64,000 nucleotides of DNA from Clonostachys chloroleuca (Eukaryota > Ascomycota > Sordariomycetes > Hypocreales > Bionectriaceae): positions 20,646,001 to 20,710,000 of the forward strand of contig JBANAY010000003.1 in the NCBI GenBank assembly GCA_037952775.1, given 5' to 3'. The notes beneath the pieces are model-generated. The model made no database searches. It was not told where the DNA came from and saw nothing but the letters and a program-made list of their open reading frames with translations. This document shows positions 24,128 through 34,700 of this stretch, piece after piece. The stretch's first letter is position 1; each line of letters opens with the position of its first letter. The position numbers and the translations under genes were made by a program.

Positions 24128-24141
24128 CCCCCAGCCCCCAG
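24128..24141 (-). promoter_or_regulatory. Tandem CreA-like sites
   Basis: Two direct copies of CCCCCAG, each containing the minus-strand form of the SYGGRG carbon-catabolite repressor consensus (CTGGGG). They lie about 420-435 bp before the aldo-keto reductase start. Tandem sites of this kind are typical functional CreA/Cre1 targets, but the sequence alone does not prove binding. Confidence 0.5.
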
Positions 24142-24413
24142 AGTGGAAGTCTTCGCCGGCTGCCCGCATTTTCCGAGAATGGGGCCTTATCCGCGCATCG
24201 GTCTAAATCCGCCCGAGTCGTCGGGCCAATTTTTCCATCGCCCGCCATGGCAACACCACCATATGGGGACCAAATTCCATCGCAACACCTGGCCCGGACG
24301 CCTTTGGCCCTGGACGGAATAATGAGGAGGCGATTGGGGCTCGCCTCCGTGGGGCCCTCGTCCTCTCCGCATCCTATTGTGCATGGTGGACGAACTAAAT
24401 TCGGCTTCCCATT

Positions 24414-24419
24414 TATATA
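24414..24419 (+). promoter_or_regulatory. TATA box of the aldo-keto reductase gene
   Basis: TATATA lies about 145 bp upstream of the start codon and is followed by a CT-rich leader, a usual layout for strongly expressed, inducible fungal genes. Confidence 0.5.
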
Positions 24420-24562
24420 CTAGAGGGGAGCACTTACACGGGGGCGCGGGGTGCCCTCCTTACTTTTTTTTTCTTGTGGTTTAAAAGGCTCTCTCTCCCT
24501 TCTTCTAGTCTTGGTCCTTGCTGTGTCTCTATCTATCCTGTGACATTGAATTCGATTTCAAA

Positions 24563-25726
24563 ATGGCTGCCACCTCTTTCAAGCTCAACAGCGGATACGA
24601 CATCCCCTCAGTCGGTCTTGGTAAGTGCCTCTTCTACATCGGAGGGGTAGCAAACGAGACCCCTCCATGACGAACCCCGCGGGTACCAAAATGGACAGTC
24701 GAGAGCTCACATTCTTAATTCACTCAGGTACCTGGCAGGGAGAGGCCACCGCCGTCAAGGCGGCCGTCGCCCACGCCCTCAAGAGCGGCTACAAGCTCGT
24801 CGACGGCGCGTACTGTTACGGCAACGAGGAGGCCGTCGGCGCGGGGATCAAGGAGGCCCTCGACTCCGGCATCAAGCGCGAGGACATCTTCGTCGTCACC
24901 AAGATCTGGGCCACCTACAACACCCGCGTCGCCGAGGGCCTGGACAAGAGTCTCAAGGCCCTCGGGCTCGACTACGTCGACCTCCTACTCATCCACTGGC
25001 CCCTGCTGCTGAACCCCAACGGGAACGACGACAAGTTCCCCAAGAAGCCTGATGGCTCTCGGGATGTCATCCACGGGTGGGATCACCTCGAGGCCTGGAG
25101 GCAGATGGAGGCTGTCGTCAAGACCGGCAAGGTCAGGTCCATCGGTGTCTGCAACGTATGTCTGCCTCCAATCCCACTCAATTCTAAGGTAGTATTTTAA
25201 CTAACAGAACCAAAAATAGTACAGCAAGAGCTATCTAGAGAAGATCATCGATAATGCCACCATCCTCCCCGCCGTCAACCAGATCGAAAGCCACCCCTGG
25301 CTCCCCCAGAGCGACATCACCGAGCTCGCCAAGTCAAAGGGCATTCACATCATGGCCTACAGCCCTCTGGGCAGCACGGGCAGCCCCGTCGCAGAGGCCG
25401 AGCCTGTAGTCAAGCTCGCCGAGAAGTACAAGGTCACCCCACAGACCATCCTCATCAGCTGGCAGGGTAAGTCCTCATCTACACAGGTAACATTCAATCA
25501 GAGCGATTCAAACTAACTGTACAATCCAGTCGCTCGCGGACACACTGTCCTCCCCAAGTCGGTCACTCCTTCGCGCATCACTGCCAACCGCGAGATCGTC
25601 AACTTGAGCGCCGAGGACACCAAGTCGCTGGACGACTACTCCAGCGACATTGTCGCCAAGAAGGAGTGGAAGCGCTTCGTCTACCCTCCTTTCGGTATTA
25701 ACTTTGGATTCCCCGACAAGCAATAG
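24563..25726 (+). CDS. Aldo-keto reductase, glycerol dehydrogenase/L-glyceraldehyde reductase type
   Basis: Cytosolic NAD(P)H-dependent reductase of small sugars or aldehydes. Four exons, 24563-24620, 24728-25155, 25220-25466 and 25530-25726, encode 309 aa, standard for the family. The AKR tetrad is visible: Asp45 and Tyr50 (DGAYCYGNE), Lys78 (VVTKIW) and His109 (LLLIHWP). SIGVCN, a NQIESHPWLPQ block and VLPKSVTPSRI (coenzyme phosphate-binding loop) are all present. The sequence style is that of fungal Gcy1/Gld1-like enzymes, which reduce glyceraldehyde in glycerol metabolism and D-galacturonate catabolism; the exact substrate cannot be read from sequence. It neighbours a polyol dehydrogenase and a KduD-like SDR. 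The promoter has a TATA box and tandem CreA-like sites, suggesting carbon-source regulation. Confidence 0.9.
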
Positions 25727-26154
25727 ATGGCAGCGATTTTTCTATGTTTTTAGAGCTCCGGTAGAAAGATGGCATGGGACATTGAAAAGCTACAAAATAA
25801 ATAGTAAAAAATAAAACAAATTAATTTTAAACAAAAAAAAAACCAGTGTAATGAAGCGATGGCCGGGGTCCAATTCGCGACGTCATCCATGCATGCGCTC
25901 ACTCAGTCTCAATTGACCCCTCGCCCTACCCCTCACTCGCACCGTGTTGCCTCAAGATGGCGAGGTGCGTAGAATCATACTCACACCTTGTCGGACCAAT
26001 TGTGCAATTAAATCTGCTTCGGGAAGAATACCACGCTGACAGTGCCAAAGATCCTTAACTTTTTTTCAACAACGTTATCTCGATTTTTTTATGCTCTGTT
26101 TCTCTTTTACTTCATAACTCATTCCTATGCTATTTTTTTTTTTCTACAACAATT
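25727..26154. other. Convergent intergenic region
   Basis: 3' flanks of the aldo-keto reductase (plus) and the polyol dehydrogenase (minus). A/T-rich, with an AATAAA element at 25796-25801 and a T-rich stretch around 26059-26143 serving the minus-strand gene. No coding potential. Confidence 0.65.
25796..25801 (+). terminator. AATAAA polyadenylation element
   Basis: AATAAA lies 70 nt after the stop codon of the aldo-keto reductase in an A-rich stretch, a plausible positioning element for mRNA 3' end formation. Confidence 0.5.
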
Positions 26155-27519
26155 TCACGACGACTCGGGCAGCTCGATAAAAACCTTGATGACCAGATTT
26201 CCCTCCGCGTCCTTGATCTGCCCGGCCATCTTGAAGGCGTCCTGGATGTGGTCCAGGCCGGTGAAGCGCTGCGTGATGAGCTTGGTCAGGTCGGGCAGGG
26301 CCTTGGGGGGCTTGGAGAGCATCTCGATGGCGCGCTGGTACGTGTTGGCGTAGCGGAAGACGCCGACGAGGTCGACCTCGCGCAGCGCCGCGGCGGACAT
26401 GGGCAGGGTGAGGATGGGGTTGCCCATGCCGATGATCATGATCTTGCCTCCGGGCTTGGCGGACTGCAAATCAGATGTCAGCTTTCGTTTCGCGCGTGTT
26501 TGACATACTGTTTAGGGAAACTCACGTAGATGGATGTCTGCACGCAGGTCTCGACGCCGGTGCACTCGTAGACGACGGAGACCTCGCCGACCTCCTGGCC
26601 GTTGACCTTGGTGGCTTTGATGGTCTCGGCGACCTCGCGGGCGTAGGCGAGCTTCTCGTCGATGGTCTGGGGGCGCGCCATGGGGACGACGACGCCGGCG
26701 TCGGCGAAGCCGTTGGCCACGGCGAAGTCGACGCGGTCCTTGAGGATGTCCGCGATGACGACGGTCTGGGCGTTGTTGGCCTTCGAGACCGCGGCGGCCA
26801 GGAGACCGACGGCGCCGGCTCCGAAGACGAGGACGGTGGGCGATGGGGGCAGGGCCGCGCGGTCGAAGGCGTGCATGGCGACGGAGAGAGGCTCGATCAG
26901 AGCTCCCAGGTCGCTTGAGACCTCGGCGGGCAGCCTGGTTTGGGGGGCGCTGTTAGCTCTCTTGCTCTTGGTTTTTCATATGCGCTTCACTTGAAGGACA
27001 GATTTCCTTTCGTCGCGGCCAACGTACTTGTAGCACCACCGGGCAGGGTGGTTGATCTTCTCTTGCAGGGTGCCCTGGGCGTGGGGGAAGGCCTTGGCCG
27101 AACTTCTGAACTTCATGCCGCGGCAGATGTTGTAGCGTCCGGACTGGCAGTACTCGCAGGCCTCGCAGGGCTGGCCGACCTCGAGAGCGACGCGGTCGCC
27201 GGGGGCCAGGTCAGTGACGCCATCACCGACAGCGACGACGGTGCCGCTGGACTCGTGGCCCAGAGTGAGAGGCTCACGGACGATGATGTCGCCGTTGCGG
27301 TAGTGGTTGTAGTAGTGCAAGTCGGAGCCGCAGAGGCCGGTGGATGAGACGCGGACCTGGACCTCGTTGCTGGAGGGGGCGGCGAGCTCTCGGTCTTGCT
27401 ACACGAGGAGGGCAGAGGTGTCAGGTAAGCTTAGAGATGGTCAATTCATGAGATTTCCTTACAATGCGAATGTCGCGCTCGCCGTGGAGCACGGAAGCTT
27501 GAACGTGCGTGGGACACAT
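26155..27519 (-). CDS. Zinc-dependent medium-chain polyol (sorbitol/xylitol-type) dehydrogenase
   Basis: Cytosolic NAD-dependent oxidation of a sugar alcohol to a ketose is the expected reaction. Four exons on the minus strand, 27519-27463, 27398-27028, 26934-26526 and 26463-26155, encode 381 aa. Catalytic zinc ligands are Cys42 (TGLCGSDLHYY), His67 and Glu68 (LTLGHESSG). The structural zinc lobe is complete: Cys97, Cys100, Cys103 and Cys111. The Rossmann motif is VLVFGAGAVGLLAA. All introns (62-93 nt) have canonical ends and restore family motifs at the joins. It shares the 982-bp divergent promoter with the SDR at 28502. Sorbitol, xylitol, L-arabinitol or galactitol could be the substrate; the YYNHYRNGD loop differs from the L-arabinitol dehydrogenases I recall, so I give no gene symbol. 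Confidence 0.9.
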
Positions 27520-27952
27520 GATGGGCAGAGATGTGAGATGAGGTGGGATGTGTGTGTAAGTCTTGACGGTGATCAGAGCGAGCGGCAACAGACCTGGGCG
27601 AAGGACGAAATAATACAAAAGACGGAATGCCTCTCTACAGCAACGCCAATGACACGAATGAGATTTTCAATTCCGGTCTCCTTTCTTGCAAATGATTTTT
27701 GAGAAAGTTGGAGGCAGCTCACTCGTCGGAGAAAGCAACGACTTTCCCGAAACCGGCCACCAGGAGCGGATAAAGCTGCGCGTGGCCCTGCCACTAACTG
27801 GCGTTGGGCCACCAGCATAGAAAAGCAGAGACGCCATAGAAGGTCCCGAGGACCTATTAGCGCCCAATTGACCAAGGCGAGCCGACGATTTCCAAGTGGT
27901 CGGGGCGGTGGGAGTTTCCCAATTGTCCCAATTCCGACCTGCGGTGGAGTGC

Positions 27953-27987
27953 GCGGGCAGCCTGTAACCCGCTCACTGGCTGCCCGC
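27953..27987. repeat. Perfect 10-bp inverted repeat in divergent promoter
   Basis: GCGGGCAGCC at 27953-27962 is mirrored by GGCTGCCCGC at 27978-27987 with a 15-nt spacer. The spacing and symmetry suit a dimeric regulator, or a hairpin in RNA. Confidence 0.8.
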
Positions 27988-28302
27988 CGCTGGAGCCTAC
28001 AAATGCCCCCCCACAGTCGCCGACCCCGCTGGAAGCTAGCGACTCAGCCGATTTCTCCCCCAAATAGCACGGCCCAAATGCAGTATGTGCGCCCGACGAG
28101 GGGCAGTGGTGAGGGGCAGCTCGTCATGGCGGGGGAGTTTTTCGGCGACGAGGACAGCTACAGGGCCCTGGAGAGCAGATTTGCAGCTGCGCGTGACGGA
28201 TAGACTAAGGTAAGGGCCTCTCGCTAGCCGTCCGTAGCTATATGCAGTCGCGCTCAATGGGTGATGTGGATTAGTGTTGTGAATAGATCAATTCGTACGG
28301 GC

Positions 28303-28341
28303 CTGGGGCACCCTCCGAAAAGTGCGGTCCCACTTTCGGAG
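28303..28341. promoter_or_regulatory. CreA-like site beside a CTCCG/CGGAG palindrome
   Basis: CTGGGG (28303-28308) is followed by CTCCGAAAAGTG (28313-28324), a 6-nt spacer and CACTTTCGGAG (28331-28341). The arms match over 11 bp with one bulged A. Terminal CCG/CGG triplets in inverted orientation are the usual half-sites of Zn2Cys6 dimers. It lies about 160-190 bp before the SDR start codon. Confidence 0.55.
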
Positions 28342-28501
28342 ACTGGTCGGACTACTCCTTGTGAAGCCTTCTTCAACGAGTAATCACGTCGAGAGCTCCC
28401 TCAATTCGTCTCCTCTATTACTTCACCTCCTTTCCTTCCTCACTCTCCTCCCCCTCCCCTCTGCAAATCTCGTCGCAAGTGAAGCTATCCCAATTGCAAA
28501 A

Positions 28502-29352
28502 ATGGCCGACTTCTTTTCACTCAAGGACCATACTGCCGTCGTGACGGGTGGCACCCGCGGCATTGGCCAGGCGGTTGCCATTGGCCTTGCTGAGGCCGGT
28601 GCTGATATCATTCTGGTTCAGGTGAGGATCTGAGAACTGTCTTCTTGTTCTACGGGTGGTGCTGAAAACAGCTAACACGACGGGCATCACAGCGCGACAC
28701 TAAGGCTACAGACACCAAGGAGGCTGTTGAGAAGCTCGGCCGCAAGGCCTGGATCTACACGGCCGACATCTCGTCCCCCGAGCAAGTCGCCGCCCTCACC
28801 CCCAAGATCCTGGCCGACGGCCACCAGGTGCGCATCCTCGTCAACTGCGCCGGCATCCAGCGCCGGCACCCCTGCGAGGACTTCCCCGACAGCGACTTCA
28901 ACGAGGTCATCCAGGTCAACCTCAACTCCGTCTTCTCCCTGTGCCGCGACGTCGGCCGCCACATGCTCTCTCTCGAGCCCTCGCCCGTGACGGGCCGCGT
29001 CGGCTCCATCATCAACTTCGCCTCCCTCCTCACCTTCCAGGGAGGGTTCACTGTCCCCGCCTACGCCGCCTCCAAGGGCGCCGTGGGGCAGGTCACCAAG
29101 TCCTTCGCCAACGAGTGGACCTCGCGCGGCATCACCGTCAACGCCATCGCGCCAGGGTACATCGAGACGGACATGAACGAGGCCCTGCTCAAGAACCCCG
29201 AGCGCCTAGCCAGCATCTCCTCCAGGATCCCCGCGGGGAGGTGGGGCAGCCCGGACGACTTCAAGGGCACGTCGGTGTACCTCGCCAGCAGGGCCAGTGG
29301 CTACGTGAGCGGCCATACGCTGGTTGTCGATGGTGGCTGGATGGGGCGGTAG
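28502..29352 (+). CDS. Short-chain dehydrogenase, KduD-like (2-deoxy-D-gluconate 3-dehydrogenase type)
   Basis: NAD(P)-dependent SDR probably acting on a sugar acid or keto-deoxy sugar. Two exons, 28502-28621 and 28693-29352, give 259 aa, the classical SDR length. The cofactor motif is TGGTRGIG (residues 16-23) and NCAG is at 91-94. The catalytic residues are Ser151 (INFASLLTF), Tyr164 and Lys168 (YAASK). The end ([15 protein letters not shown]) is intact. The family resemblance is to KduD of uronate catabolism; other SDRs such as gluconate dehydrogenases are hard to exclude. It starts at a good AAAATGG context and shares a promoter with the polyol dehydrogenase. Confidence 0.88.
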
Positions 29353-30029
29353 AGGGGCAGATCCCACCTTTTCTATTTCTTGTAATGAGTTTTGAGCTTC
29401 CAATAAAAAGCGACCCTATTGTTCTTTTCCCGGCTGGGATAATTGCGACCGTGACGGTGAGAAGATGACAAAGCTTATGTTCAGCCTCAGCAGATAAGAC
29501 AGGTCCAACGTCAGCTATTTCAAAGCTGCAAGCAGCTTGGGAAAATTGCTGGCTCCTGTGCTTTTAAAAGAGCGCGCCGGATGGGGTTAGCGGAAAGTCA
29601 ATTCCGAGCTTGGCCCATTGCATGACAACTGAGACCTTCGCATTGGAATCCGCAAGGGAATTAGGTTCCCGATGTCTTACGCGCCGGCATACAAATCAGG
29701 GAAACCGAAGCGAGTACCGAATCACTTTATTCCGATTTTAAATCCAAAAAACAAACATCTATTCTATTTCGCTCATTGTCCTGCCCAAGCGTGGCCTGTG
29801 TATCCAAACAAGCTCCGTACCGGCGGCTCTATATTTTACTTCCTGCGCTCTCCCATGTCAGTTTGCCGCTATACACCAACATGGCGCGAAAACAAAGAGA
29901 AAAAAATTAACCCTCTCTAAATGCGAGCAGTAGGAACCCATCCGTCATTCAAGACGCTCCTGTACATCTACCGCCCCAAGAGGGGAGGGGTGAGGGGTTG
30001 GTTGTCTGAGAAGAAGGGAGGGGGCGGGC
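29353..30029. other. Convergent intergenic region
   Basis: 3' flanks of the KduD-like SDR (plus) and the GNA1 gene (minus). No supported open frame; an AATAAA element lies near the left end. Confidence 0.6.
29402..29407 (+). terminator. AATAAA polyadenylation element
   Basis: AATAAA lies 50 nt after the stop codon of the KduD-like SDR. Confidence 0.45.
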
Positions 30030-30630
30030 TCATTGAGATTTACTCTTATCACCCTCGTAGTAGTGCGCCATCTGCAGGCCGGCCCTGCGGAAGCCGCACT
30101 TGACGTAGAAACCCTCGTTGGCCTCGCTGCAGTCGAGGATGCTCTTGTAGCAGCCCACCTTCTCGGCGATGAAGTCGAGGGCGTGGATCAGGCGGAGGCC
30201 GAGCTTCTTGCCCTGCTGGTCCTTTGCGACGGCGATGTCCTCAATGTGGCCGACGGCGCCAAGGCTGTGGATGCTGCACGGTGATTAATCTATTAGTACT
30301 CCGCCTTATGGAGGTTTAGGGGCGGGCCACTCACAACTTGTGCTCGATGATGAGGGCGCCGGTGGCGACGACGGGCTTCTTGCCCTCGGCGACGCGAGAA
30401 GGGTCCTCGATGACGACGATGTAGTAACTCTCCCCGGCCTTGAGCTTGTCGAACTGGGCGTCGTACTTCTCCTGCGAGAAGTCGCCGACGGTGGTGAGGA
30501 CGCGGAGGCAGTCGAGGAAGCCGTCATTGTAGTCCCTCTTCTCGAGGGCGCGCAGCTTATAGCCCTCTGGGAGAGCTGCTGCCACCTCAGGGGAGATGAG
30601 GTCGGCGGAGAAGAGCGAAGCGTCAGCCAT
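30030..30630 (-). CDS. gna1: Glucosamine-6-phosphate N-acetyltransferase
   Basis: GNAT-fold enzyme that acetylates glucosamine-6-phosphate with acetyl-CoA, the second step from fructose-6-phosphate toward UDP-GlcNAc, and so feeds chitin, N-glycans and GPI anchors. Two exons, 30630-30335 and 30273-30030, encode 179 aa, close to the yeast enzyme (159 aa) with a slightly longer N-terminus. The intron of 61 nt has a TACTAAT branch site and its removal joins IIEHK to FIHSLGAVGHIEDIAV. The acetyl-CoA loop (KDQQGKKLGLRLI) and the substrate end (CSEANEGFYVKCGFRR, then AGLQMAHYY) are diagnostic for GNA1. It stands alone; its neighbours suggest no operon-like logic. Confidence 0.95.
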
Positions 30631-31701
30631 GGCGATGTGGTTGTTCGAATTGGACGGGGGAAAGTCTGAGAGGGCACAGAGGAAGGTCAATGGGAGAGTG
30701 ACGGTGTCCGATTGGCAGGAGATGATGCTCTGACGCCCTGAGAAAGCGGTCTGAATGCGGATAATTAATAGATCGGTAGAGCTACCCAGGTCTAGCTGAA
30801 GCGGGATAGATACTGATTTCAGCACCCCTCCAGCGCTTGTGGCCGTGCCCAGCCACAGCGGGCCCCTGGTCTATCTCAACCATACGCAGATTCAGGGGTC
30901 GGCTGCGCCTCATCGTCTATTCTTGGAAACACAACATCCAGGTTCCGAAATGCCAAGGTCTGTATCCCCCACTCTCCGTTCGTATTTGAGGGTCATGTCA
31001 TCAGTGAGGTCGCCATTGGGCAATTGCGTCGGCATGTCCTTTGGGTGGGATGTTTCGATAAGCTTTATCAACCTTTTTGGCTCTGAGAGGTCAGATTGAT
31101 TTGATATGTGACCTGAATGATGTTGGGTCATTTTACAGGCCATCTTATGTCGTTGATGGACGAGGTTCCAATACCACATTATCAAGGAGCTCAACATTCA
31201 AGGCATCCATATTGAACAGCAGCTCAGCTCCAACCCAGCCTCTGATACATATAGTACTTGCGCTAAAGCAGGGGAAAATTGGCCCAACTGGTATTCATCA
31301 TCAGGCCTACGGCTATAGGGTAACATCACATGGTCAAGATGTAGGGTAGCTCGCTTGGCCCTAGTCTCATTTAGACTCACCGTGCCGCGCTGCTATCAAA
31401 CGTCACCGGGACAATCACATGCAAACACTTAATCATGCCAAACTTGCCTTGCCATGTGCGTTTCCGTTCCACAAAACCGAACGGGGGGACGCGACCTGAT
31501 TGCTTGACTCTAGTCGTTCCTGGCGAAATGAAATGTATGCGTTGGCTTTATGCGTTACCTCTGGACTGTTTGGTGACTCTATCATGTCTACCCACAATCT
31601 CTATGTATTGATTCATCTACATCAGCCAGCACAGATGAAGCCAGTATCAGATATCTTGCCACCGGATATATCAAAAGCCATTAGAACCTAAAAGGAGATT
31701 G
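30631..31701. other. Divergent intergenic region
   Basis: Lies between the GNA1 gene (minus) and the lipase gene (plus). No family-like open frame; presumably promoters of both genes. Confidence 0.55.
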
Positions 31702-34700
31702 ATGAATCGACAAACAGCCGTTTCACCGGCCACTGGCGCGCCTCACCAGCTGGGGCCCACCCTCCTACCCGCTCCTATTGCCAGTGCGGTCAGCTTCGCT
31801 ACGCGCTCGACATGTTTCGCCATCCGCGTCGGCTCCTTTGTCGGCACCTACGGACTTGATGCCGCGAGGTTTACAACCTTGTCGAGCTTGGAGGTAGCCA
31901 GAGGGTTGCTCGAAGGTGTTCTTGCTCGCGCTGGCCGGGATGTAATGCTCATAGGCCCGCAGTCCGAGTTTGCCGCAGCAGACGCCGAGACGGTGCTCGA
32001 GCGTGGTCTGGAGAACTTGCACCATGCTGTAAGCCAGATCGTCTTTTGGACGTCGGCCAGCTTCCAGCTCACCAGCACAACACTCTCCACGGCCAGTGAC
32101 CTCTCCCAGCTCCTACTCTCGTCACTGGACCAGTTGTTCGGTGCGACCGAGCCATCGCGCGCCATTGCCAGCATCATCACCCTGATCCGACGCGAGTTTA
32201 ACAATCCTGTGACGGGGAGTAGTGGGGAGAAGGTCGGGGTTGTTGATCTGATTCTCTCCCTGAGCGCCCTTGCGTACCTTCAAGGGCAGTGCTGGAAGTC
32301 AAAGGAAGACGAGCGCCGTCGTCAGGCTCTTGAAGAAGTTGTATGGGATATTGTTGTTCTTGACGATGGCGAGCGGATTGACGTCCAGCATTCTGGGCAG
32401 TCGGGTATTCACCCGGATCGAAGCGTCGTTCCAAACGGTGATGCCCGTCGCCGTTCTCGGATCCTTGGAGACTTGTCAGGCCCTCTGTCGCCCCCTCGGG
32501 CAAGATGGACGACGACGAGGAGATGTTGGAGCAGCTTAAACTTCAGATAGCTTCTTCCCTCCCTCCGGGATCAACGGTCTCTGTTTCCAACTCGGTATCT
32601 ACTGTTCAGACCATCACAGTTGATGTCGAAGGTCCGGAACCGGTGATGCTTCCTACGCCGCCGGGCGCTGAGATTGTGGAAGCAACTAGTTTCCGGCCCT
32701 CCAGTCGTCTCTCTTGGGCATCGCAGGATCAAGAGTCGGAGCCCTCCTTTAGAGTTGTGTACCAAATTAAGAGGGAGAAACTTCAAGATAGCAAGTTTCA
32801 TACGCACGAAGACGGGTTGCCCATTCCACAAGTCGAGGATTTGGATGACGAGGGCGTGAGGGTGAAGCTTGATGGGCGTGAGGAGGGAAAAGAACTTCCA
32901 TCTATCAAATACTCGAGCCCTCTTCAATCCCCCTCACACCCCAGACGACAGTCTCAATCTTCCCAGTCTGTTGAAGGTGATTGCCAGCCTGGTGGTGAGG
33001 TGGGATCGCCACCGCCTGTTCGTGTGAACGTTGAGGGGCCACCGCGACGAATGTCTACATCCAGAGCCAATCCTACTCTTTCTGAGAAATCACCAAACCC
33101 ACCTACTCCACCGAAAAAGATTGTCGAGAATGCTGCAAATCAAAAGAGGCCTCGAGCACCACCAGAGGCAACCTCAACCCGAAGCTCCACCGTCAAGCCG
33201 AAACAAGAATCGCCTTCAGCCGGGCGGCGACCACAAATCACCAAGCGCACAAGCTCTTCTCAAGAATCGAGATCATCAGACAAGAAGGGAAGTCTGAGAG
33301 ATGTTATCAAGGGTAGTGGGCAGAGTATCTCGAACATTTGGAATAGAGAGTCTTCAGGATCAGAAACTGGTGGCTCGTCGAGCAAGTTGAAACCGCAGTG
33401 GAGGATACCAAGCGGCAGTGGAAAGCTCAATGCAAAGCTGAAGCCAGCGGCATCTATACGCCCGACTAAGCCGGACGATCGTCGCCCATCGTCTCGATCC
33501 CAATTATATCCGGACCCCGAGACGATTCCCCGGAGTTCATCGAGAGCAAGTGGCGTCTCCATCCAGGAACATCGGCGGAATTCAATTATCTCCCAAGCGG
33601 ATGCATTTTCAATCCGCGCAAACGGCGAGATGCGCGCGGCGTCACCAACGTTCTTCCGCACTGAAGTATCGACCCATGATACTGTCAGCCGTCCGACTTC
33701 GAGTTATCTAAATCATGGGCAAGCTTCTCAAACATCGCCAAAACGGGGTCATCATGAGAAAAATCGCCACAGCCTCTACAGTCTGGGAACCAATGATTCC
33801 CAAATGTCGGTGGTCTTGTCTTCGTATTATCAAAAGAGTGCTTACCGTACCTCCAATGCACTCAGTAGCCTTCGCCAAGCAGGATTTGTCGAGGGCACAT
33901 TTCCAGTCGCCCCTTTGCTGCAGAACATATCCCGATACATGCGGTTTGCGTCTGCCTCGTACGGCTCGCAGTTTCTCAAGCTTCTCGGGATCTCTAACGA
34001 TCTTCCCGCCATTTCAACGGGAGATGAAACACACCATGATGTCCGTCATTTCCTTCATCACACAGAGTCCGACATGGGTAGCATCCTACTGGCCTCTTTC
34101 GTGGACAACGGGGGTGGTAGTGATTCGAGTGGATTCACAGACACAGGCGTTCCGCTGGTACACTACATCTCCCTCGACCACAATGCGAAGGCCGTGGTTC
34201 TTGCTTGCCGCGGAACTCTGGGGTTTGAGGACGTCTTGGCCGACTTGACCTGTGAGTACGATCGTCTTGAATGGAGAGGGCGTGGCTACAAAGTCCACAA
34301 GGGAATCCATGCCTCAGCCCGAAGAATTCTATACGGCGGGGATGGACGGGTCCTCGTCACACTTCAAGAGGCTCTGCGTGAGTTTCCAGATTATGGACTG
34401 GTCCTTTGCGGTCACTCCCTGGGTGGTTCGGTCACTTCTCTCCTTGGGATCATGATGGCGGAGCCCAATCCAGATGGACCCGGGTTTGTCACAACCTCAG
34501 AAACACAAAGCAGCGCGCAATCCGGAGGATGGCCAGAGCGGAGTACCAATCTTCAGGGCGCGAGTTTACCACCCGGGCGGCCGATTCATGTTTTCGCATA
34601 CGGCCCCCCCGGTGCCATGTCAGTTGCGCTCAGCAAGAACAGCCGCGGCCTGATTACAACCGTGGTGCATGGGAACGACATCGTCCCCTACCTCTCGCTG

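Larger units (their letters stand above)
23581..24562. other. Intergenic region with promoter of the aldo-keto reductase
   Basis: No gene is supported. The first half is the 3' flank of Sed5. The second half is a promoter with two adjacent CreA-type sites at 24128-24141, a TATA element at 24414-24419 and a CT-rich leader at about 24489-24510 before the start codon at 24563. Confidence 0.65.
27520..28501. promoter_or_regulatory. Shared divergent promoter of two sugar oxidoreductases
   Basis: Separates the minus-strand polyol dehydrogenase and the plus-strand KduD-like SDR. No gene is supported inside. It contains two strong inverted repeats (27953-27987 and 28313-28341) and a CreA-like CTGGGG next to the second. 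A CT-rich leader (about 28410-28465) precedes the SDR start. Confidence 0.6.

Noticed and set aside
26475..27347. Plus-strand open frames opposite the polyol dehydrogenase
   Set aside because: Antisense shadows of GC-rich codons; valine/glycine/aspartate-biased and without motifs.
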